Below are positions 7,135 to 12,500 of a stretch of DNA of 12,500 bases, in pieces; position 1 is the stretch's first letter; every line of letters begins with the position of its first letter. A model generated the notes under the pieces. That model searched no databases, was not told the origin of the DNA, and saw only the letters and a list, made by a program, of their open reading frames with translations. Origin of the DNA: Trachelipus rathkii (lineage: Eukaryota; Arthropoda; Malacostraca; Isopoda; Trachelipodidae); the NCBI GenBank assembly GCA_015478945.1, contig JABUQX010057099.1, forward strand, positions 1-12,500. The letters are read 5' to 3'. The position numbers were made by a program, and so were the translations under genes.

Positions 7135-7407
7135 ATAATATATATATATAGATATATATATATTATATATCTATTATTATATATATATATATATTATATA
7201 TATATATAATTATATTATATATATGATATATATATAATTTTATATATATAAAATATATATATTTATATATAAATATATATATTATATATAATATAATATA
7301 TATATAATATATATATTATTATTATATATATAATATATATATATATATATAGATATATATATAGTGATTATAGTATATATATATATATAATATATTATAG
7401 TATATAA
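7135..7407. repeat. (TA)n tract, longest in the window
   Basis: This is about 270 bases of TA repeat with scattered interruptions (GATATA, TTATTAT, AAAATA). Confidence 0.95.
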
Positions 7408-8059
7408 CGTGGTACACTTGCAAAGTCAAAATAATCAAGGTCATTTGCTCACAAACTACAAAAACCCTGCCAAACGTAAAATAATTATTTGTTTATTTAT
7501 TATTTTTATCAAACCGATTAATTATTTTTTAAATTATCTTACCACTACTTACTGGTTGTGGGTAGATATAAGATATATTTTCGCGTGTTCTACACACAAA
7601 AAATTAAATATATATTAGAAAGTTCACGGCATTAGGGTACACAGAGCAATATTTGAAATGCTGATCACAACCACGTGAGCGCCAAGCACATGTTGTTGTA
7701 CATTAAATGTATTAGTTATATCTATCCATTCTTTTGTGCTTACTGCCTCTATTCTTATAATTGGAATGTTGACTCTATAGTTTAAAATCAGTATGTACTC
7801 TACTTGACTTTAATTTTTGTGATTATTTATAGCATCGCTCGCTGTTGATAATTAATTCGTTAATGCACAATAAACAAGTAGTCAAGTACATTTTATTATA
7901 AACCAGTTTATAACCTTTATTTATAACCAGTTTAAAAATAAACCAACTAATTTGCTCAAACAATGTCAAAATAAAAAAAAAATGTTCGTTCGTTTTATAT
8001 ATAAAATTTCGAATATTTTTATGTAAATATTTTTGTGTGAAAATTTTATACAAAATTGT
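7408..8059. other. AT-rich unique segment, no gene recognised
   Basis: This segment of about 650 bases has mixed AT-rich sequence and no convincing coding potential. Short open frames are low-complexity and lack recognisable motifs. A small direct repeat TATAACC(A/T)...CAGTTTA(T/A)AA occurs around 7898-7940. It could include the inner part of the element ending at 8212, which cannot be shown from sequence alone. Confidence 0.6.
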
Positions 8060-8212
8060 TTTGGGAGTCGAAAAAGGAGTCGTTTTTTTTTAAATCGACT
8101 CCTGACTTTCCGACTCCCAACTTTTGGGGAAATCGACTCCCGACTCCACTCGACTTCCTTTACCCCTGTAAAAGAATCTCGCACTTCCCGGACGCCGACT
8201 CGCCCATCCCTG
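8060..8212 (-). repeat. GACTCC-rich block ending in a hAT-like terminus
   Basis: On the minus strand the terminus reads CAGGGATGGGCGAGTCGG, which fits the CAGRGATGGGC style of many hAT ends. It is followed by AGTGCGAGATTCTTTTACAG and then several GGAGTCG/GAGTCGG motifs, the same motif as in 4084-4217 but in opposite orientation. The outer flank is a TA tract, so an 8-base target duplication cannot be tested. No transposase is adjacent, so it is a non-autonomous or truncated end. Confidence 0.55.
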
Positions 8213-8350
8213 ATATATATATATTATATATTATAGTATATTATATTTAGTAGTAGTAGTAGTTTATATATATATATATATATTATATATATATAATATA
8301 TGATATTATAATATAATATTAATATTATATAATTATGATATATATATATT
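8213..8350. repeat. (TA)n tract with short (TAG)n
   Basis: This TA repeat is interrupted by five TAG units at about 8248-8262. It begins immediately after the hAT-like terminus. Confidence 0.93.
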
Positions 8351-9030
8351 GTACATGATATGGGATATAAAAGCATTTTTACATAAAGTAACCTGGCATT
8401 CTGTGGGGTAAATTGTCCTTTGTCCTTTTCTATTTTCTTTTCAACAGTCTAGCAACTCCCTCTCGTTTCTCCTTTCTTTGAATGTTGCTGGCCGGAACAT
8501 GCTTCCAGTAAAACTTACATTTTGTGCTGAGGGTCTTTCCCAAAGCTCTCTTCTAGCCTAATGTCTGGCCTCAGGATTTCCCTTTGCTCAATAACTCTTC
8601 TCCGTAAATTCATTTATTATGTTGGAAAATGGAGTTTTTTTTAATATATGTATATCATTATAAGATGGACCATGCATTGTGTACTGTAAAAGTTGAAATA
8701 TTACTTTGAGCAGAGCAATCTTTGCTATATCAGTTGACATTGCATTTTATAGCAATCATACCTACTGTTATTGCTCCGAGACCTGTAATTTTGGAACCAA
8801 AGTATGAATTAACGTTCAGACCTCTCTACTCATATCCCAATTTTGCTGTGAGAGTGCAGATCGCTTCATCTTTCAAATCCCTGTCTTCATCTTCCTGTGA
8901 GCTCGACTCATTTTCAGATACACCTCATTAATAGTCGTCTGATGAAGACTAATCCGATTTTTGCAATAGTGAGATAATTATTGAGTATCTTGACGGGTCA
9001 TATTTTCCGTACAGTATTATTATAATCTAC
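8351..9030. other. Mixed-composition segment, no gene recognised; weak minus-strand coding signal
   Basis: This segment is less AT-rich than its neighbours. On the minus strand between about 8935 and 8740 a frame reads SENESSSQEDEDRDLKDEA and, after one stop, NSYFGSKITGLGAITVGM. The acidic serine-rich start and mixed composition could be a decayed transposase N-terminus, but I recognise no family. The plus-strand frame at 8722-8931 is its antisense. Minus-strand fragments between 8640 and 8380 also have protein-like stretches without identifiable motifs. No splice-site model can be supported. Confidence 0.3.
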
Positions 9031-9100
9031 TAAGTAATATATAAATATTATATATAATATATATATATGATATATATATATATTAGAAATGATAATTAGA

Positions 9101-9132
<32 letters not shown>

Positions 9133-9194
9133 TATATATATTATATATATATATATAATATATAGTATATTATAGCATATATATATATATATAT
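9031..9194. repeat. (TA)n tract
   Basis: This TA-rich tract is interrupted by TTAGAAATGATAATTAGAA near 9083-9101. Confidence 0.93.
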
Positions 9195-9538
9195 TTGTGT
9201 GGTGTGAAGAAAGTTATTTGCTATTTTTACATGCAGAATTTAAAAAAAAAAATTACATTTGCAATCTTGTAATTTATACTGGGCTACAGGGACAATTATA
9301 TCCCAGGAATAAACGCGGAAGGGACAATATAGTACCATGAAGTATTTTTTAGCTATATCCTAAAACGTAACAATTATAAATTCTATTATATAACTCTTAA
9401 AACATTTAAACACATGTTAACACATATTTTAGAATATCATGAAAGAATACTAAATAAAAGCATTAAATCTTACTTTCAAGCATACATTGTGACTTTTACA
9501 GAATAACAGTAAGTTACTATTGTAGTAGGTGCGATAAA
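9195..9538. other. AT-rich segment, no gene recognised
   Basis: This is about 340 bases of unique-looking AT-rich sequence with no open frame of note. GGGACAAT occurs twice, at 9289-9296 and 9322-9329. No polypurine tract precedes the LTR start at 9539, so this is external flank rather than the end of a retrotransposon body. Confidence 0.55.
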
Positions 9539-9910
9539 TGATAATCCATAATCATTCTTATCCTTTTCAGACAGATAAAAGTTATAAAAAAGTAATAAAG
9601 AATAAGTAACAATTTAATAGATATAATAGATTAAGAATAATTTCTAAGAATAATTTTTACTTAAAAGATATAAAAAAAGGGATTTTATAAAAAGCTTAAG
9701 ATATATTCTAATGGTTATAAAGAATTTAATAGAGTAAACATCAAGAATAACAGAATACAGAATAAAAACAAAAGGAGATAAAAGAAGATTGAAGGACTCA
9801 ACATAAGGAATATAGGAAATAAGAAGAATAGAAAGAGAGGAAACAAAAACCACAACTAGAATCAATAAGAAGACGGAACTACTAGAGTAACAACGGTAAG
9901 AAAATCATCT
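9539..9910 (+). repeat. Second Copia LTR start, with A-rich sequence after it
   Basis: Positions 9539-9580 are identical to the 3' LTR start at 3327-3368, and 9581-9600 nearly match 3418-3438. This copy lacks the 49 bases between the CAGATAAAAG repeats. Because no polypurine tract lies upstream, the TG is an outer element border: either a 5' LTR or a solo LTR in the same orientation as the first element. The following 300 bases are strikingly A- and purine-rich, like the coding strand of the first element, and may be the rest of the LTR plus leader. A convincing primer-binding site and gag were not found, and the sequence stops at a TA tract. Confidence 0.65.
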
Positions 9911-9920
9911 TTATAATATC

Positions 9921-10090
9921 AATTATATAATATATATATATATATATATATTCATACTATATATATTATAAATATATATATATATACTATAATATATTAT
10001 ATATATATATATAATTATTATATTATATATATATATATATATAATATATATATATATATAATATATATAATATTAATTATTATTATTGTT
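9921..10090. repeat. (TA)n tract
   Basis: This TA repeat passes into TTAATATTATT before the piggyBac-like element. Confidence 0.94.
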
Positions 10091-10113
10091 TTAATATTAT
10101 TCAAAATTCTTAA

Positions 10114-10707
10114 CCCTCGCGTGTACGGTGTGGGCAAATTTTGCCCCCACTTTTTTTTTTTTTTGAAAAATTTCAAAGTTTTTCGGTTCATATTTTGCCT
10201 GCCAGGGCATGTCCTCAGAAATATGTTGAAAAAAGACCTCTGAAATTTGTGTAAAAAATATGTAAAACTAATGAAGTTATAAACTTGATTATATTTAAAA
10301 AAAAAAGTTAAATTTTTTAAAAAATACCTCCCCCCCTACATATAAATTTTTTGTTTGTCCTTTGGGATATATTGCGGTAGAGTATTGTTTTTAGTACTAA
10401 TTTAGGAATATATCTATCAAATTTGAAGAGATTTCGCTGTATAGTTTTTTTTTTTACAGAAAATCTTATAGTTACCGATAAAAATTACTCAAAAATAGAA
10501 CGCCCATTTTTCAAATAATAATTAAAAATAATAATAATAAACATTTAGTAACAAAAAGTAGGCTAGATCAACTTGCAAAAGGTCCAATACAACATATCTA
10601 TAGAAATTGTTTGTCAAATTTAAGAATTCATCCGTTAAATATAGTTGTGGCAAATTTTGCACACAACCTACGTGCGCCGATGGCAAAACGGATTCCGTAC
10701 GCGAGGG
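10114..10707. mobile_element. Non-autonomous piggyBac-like element (MITE), about 594 bp
   Basis: The ends are inverted repeats: CCCTCGCGTGTACGG at 10114-10128 and, on the minus strand from 10707, CCCTCGCGTACGG. TTAA flanks the left end (10110-10113) and TTTAA the right end (10708-10712), consistent with the TTAA duplication of piggyBac with one extra T. Each end also has a subterminal near-palindrome around GGCAAATTTTGC (10130-10150 and 10644-10667). The interior is AT-rich with several poly(T) or poly(A) runs and no transposase frame, so it would depend on an enzyme made elsewhere. C-rich piggyBac ends beginning CCCT support the class. Confidence 0.72.
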
Positions 10708-10712
10708 TTTAA

Positions 10713-10806
10713 TATTTGTTCAATTAAACGGCAAAATTTGACGATGACAATGATGATTGAAAAAAATATAGCTACCATTTTGCTGATGACAATTAATCAT
10801 CCCATC
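10713..10806. other. Short spacer with imperfect direct repeat
   Basis: GACGATGACAAT at about 10740-10751 and GCTGATGACAAT at about 10782-10793 form an imperfect repeat about 42 bases apart. Nothing else is visible before the next TA tract. Confidence 0.45.
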
Positions 10807-10886
10807 ACTATATAATATATATTATATATATATATTATTTATCTAATTAAAAAAAATTATCACATAATAATATATATATATAATTA

Positions 10887-10950
<64 letters not shown>

Positions 10951-10971
10951 ATAATAAGATATATATATATA
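10807..10971. repeat. (TA)n tract
   Basis: This consists of two TA-rich stretches (10807-10842 and 10866-10971) separated by about 24 bases of A-rich sequence. Confidence 0.94.
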
Positions 10972-11239
10972 TAGACTGATGCGAAGAATGTGGCTAAAAT
11001 TTGGTTTAGTTTTTCAACAAGGACACCAGCCAAATTTTTGTTTAATATTGTAAAACAACTTGGGTGCAAAATTTAGAGGTAATTGAATAAACCTTAGAGG
11101 TTGCTACCAAGGTTCGAAAATATATTGTTCGCTGATTTCGACACTACCCATTGAGGTACAGGTATAGCGAATTAACTTTTTTTTTAAGTGGAAGTTTCCC
11201 ATGAGCTTATTTATAAACCACATACAGTTAATTTGTTTA
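10972..11239. other. AT-rich segment, no gene recognised
   Basis: This is a mixed sequence of about 270 bases between the last TA tract and the end of the decayed transposase-like gene. If that gene belonged to a DNA transposon, its terminus should lie here, but no clear inverted end was spotted. Confidence 0.5.
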
Positions 11240-12499
11240 TTATATATTTATATTTACTATATGATGTAAGAGTATTGTTTTCTTATTTTTGTCGGCAATA
11301 AATTTCCTGTAATGATGTATAACCTTGTAGGAGGACACTGTTTCTTGCTTCTTCATCATTCTGTTAACAGTTTTGTTGATTCTTTATTAGATCTGCACAC
11401 CCCTTCTCATGCAGCTTCATTTTACAACTTTTACTCTCTTCAGATTTCTCTTGCTTTCCTTATATCTCTGGTCATCAATATTCCACTGCTGCAGCATTCT
11501 TTGTCTAGAAGCATTGTGTGAGGCAATGATTGTAATCGTCGATAATTTGTTTGTGTGGCTGCAACGAAATCCTGCCAAATTGTGTTTTGGGGATACTGAT
11601 TAGGATTTATGGTGCTCTTGTTTCCGTTCTCATTTTGTTTTTTGTCTCCAAGCAAAACCTCTGAATCAAAAAATTCAAGAGCAACAAGTTCCTCAGAGAG
11701 GTACTACAAATGCCTCAAAACTTTTATTAAGAGCAAGGTACTTGCATGGTTCATCTTTGTTCCTTGTACTTTTGCAGCCTTTGTAGAGGATCCAAATCCG
11801 AACGTGGTGCACTGATGGCTATGGATGCCGTGAACCACGATCTAATATATATTGTTAAAAAACAGGAAATATCACGCAGTCCTCTTTCTTCTCTTGGAGT
11901 CGGCTTTAACTGGTTCTGAATAAATCCAATTTTAATACAGTAAATTGCCTTAGTACATCCATAACGTGCCCCTGTGAATATGTCTCCGGCGACTTTTTAA
12001 ATCTGATTCTGATTGTTGGAGTGTACCAAGGGAAAATTCAATGTCATGTCTTGAGAATTCCTTGTAAATTCATTACGAGGGTGGTGTGTTCTTGAAGCTG
12101 CACTTGAACAATGTATACGATATCACCAGCATTTCTGTTATTTTCTCTTTGATGACAGGGTTCTCTGGGCTGTTTGGTACTTTGTTGTATCAATTTTCAC
12201 CCACAGCGATTTAAATCTCTTGTAAAAAGAGTAATGTTCAGCGTCCCAAAGGAAGCAGGCAAAGAGACAGAAACAGCTGCTTCCAATGTTAATTTTAAAA
12301 TGTGATGGCGACTACAGCTAGCCACAGCATTGTTTACCATTCGTTGCTTCTATAACATACAGGCACCACGTCTTATACCTTGTGTTGGCTGAGTGGTGTC
12401 AAAGGACATGCACTTGCTTGCTTTATATATCCCCTTGTGCAATACTAATTGGATAATACAGCGATCTGCAACTATTTTTACCTGTTCACGAGGTAAGCT
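11240..12499 (-). pseudogene. Decayed DNA-transposase-like gene, partial at its 5' end
   Basis: Read right to left, successive protein-like blocks appear in changing frames. Block one (12498 down to about 12230) has LPREQVKIVADRC, then MSFDTTQPTQG and RRGACML, a TAG at 12352-12350, and SRHHILKLTLEAA. Block two (about 12225-12140) has FYKRFKSLWVKIDTTKY. Block three (about 12020-11780) has KAIYCIKIGFI, REERGLRDISCFLTIY and DLDPLQRLQKYKEQR. Block four (about 11740-11640) has HL, a stop, then YLSEELVALEFFDSEVLLGD. Block five (about 11495-11240) has WNIDDQRYKESKRNLK and HHYRKFIADKNKK, ending at TAA 11242-11240. I recall this motif series from multicopy uncharacterised proteins of aquatic invertebrates. 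The SFDTT and C/S-RHH pattern suggests an RNase-H-fold transposase, perhaps hAT-like, but the superfamily is uncertain. The start is off the right edge. Confidence 0.65.
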
Positions 12500-12500
12500 C

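Noticed and set aside
7409..8053. Short open frames on both strands in the AT-rich segment
   Set aside because: Composition is dominated by Ile, Phe, Tyr, Asn and Lys as expected from random AT-rich DNA, with no motif or upstream signal.
4084..8212. A single 4.1 kb hAT element bounded by the two GACTCC blocks
   Set aside because: The interior is filled with the palindrome, another transposon end and microsatellites, no transposase was found, and the two blocks differ in internal organisation; two separate ends are more likely.
8033..8250. Three overlapping open frames on both strands across the GACTCC block
   Set aside because: They arise from the repeat motif, have different frames, and run into the TA tract.
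9644..9865. Minus-strand open frame of 73 codons
   Set aside because: It is the antisense of an A-rich LTR or leader region; its hydrophobic look comes from T-rich codons.
11312..11815. Plus-strand open frames of 64-69 codons
   Set aside because: They are antisense to the recognisable minus-strand transposase-like blocks.
1..12500. Intact host gene with introns
   Set aside because: No open segment other than transposon fragments has protein-like composition, and no consistent exon and splice-site arrangement could be built.

Overview
The window looks like repeat-dense nuclear DNA from an invertebrate animal. A crustacean is a reasonable guess, resting on the very long (TA)n tracts plus a GalEa-like branch of Copia retrotransposon, but the species cannot be fixed from this sequence. 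I found no intact host gene, rRNA, tRNA or CRISPR array. Almost everything above background is a decayed transposable element or a simple repeat.

Layout. Positions 1-3438 hold the 3' part of a Ty1/Copia LTR retrotransposon on the + strand, in the order protease, integrase, reverse transcriptase, RNase H, polypurine tract and start of the 3' LTR. It is broken by several stops and frameshifts, and gag lies off the left edge. From 3482 a TTAA-CCCTTT sequence and three small hairpins suggest the end of another DNA element. 4084-4217 is a GACTCC-rich block, with a related inverted block at 8060-8212 ending in a hAT-like terminus. 4815-6930 is the most unusual part: a large diverged palindrome made of two roughly 1 kb units head to head around a TA tract near 5890. 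Each unit has long terminal inverted repeats, themselves built from a tandem module of about 80 bp, around a GC-rich core of about 220 bp. 7039-7134 is a GA-rich tract joined to a lone transposon end. 7408-8059, 8351-9030 and 9195-9538 hold nothing I recognise. 9539-9910 begins with a second copy of the Copia LTR start. 10114-10707 is a short non-autonomous element with piggyBac-like ends. 11240-12499, minus strand, is a decayed DNA-transposase-like gene running off the right edge.

Long (TA)n or (AAT)n tracts separate nearly all these blocks. The elements do not work together: the window records successive insertions and decay. Coding function survives only as motifs (DSG of the protease, integrase acidic residues, VDD of reverse transcriptase, acidic residues of RNase H). 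Some frame breaks sit at homopolymers and could be sequence-consensus errors rather than true mutations.
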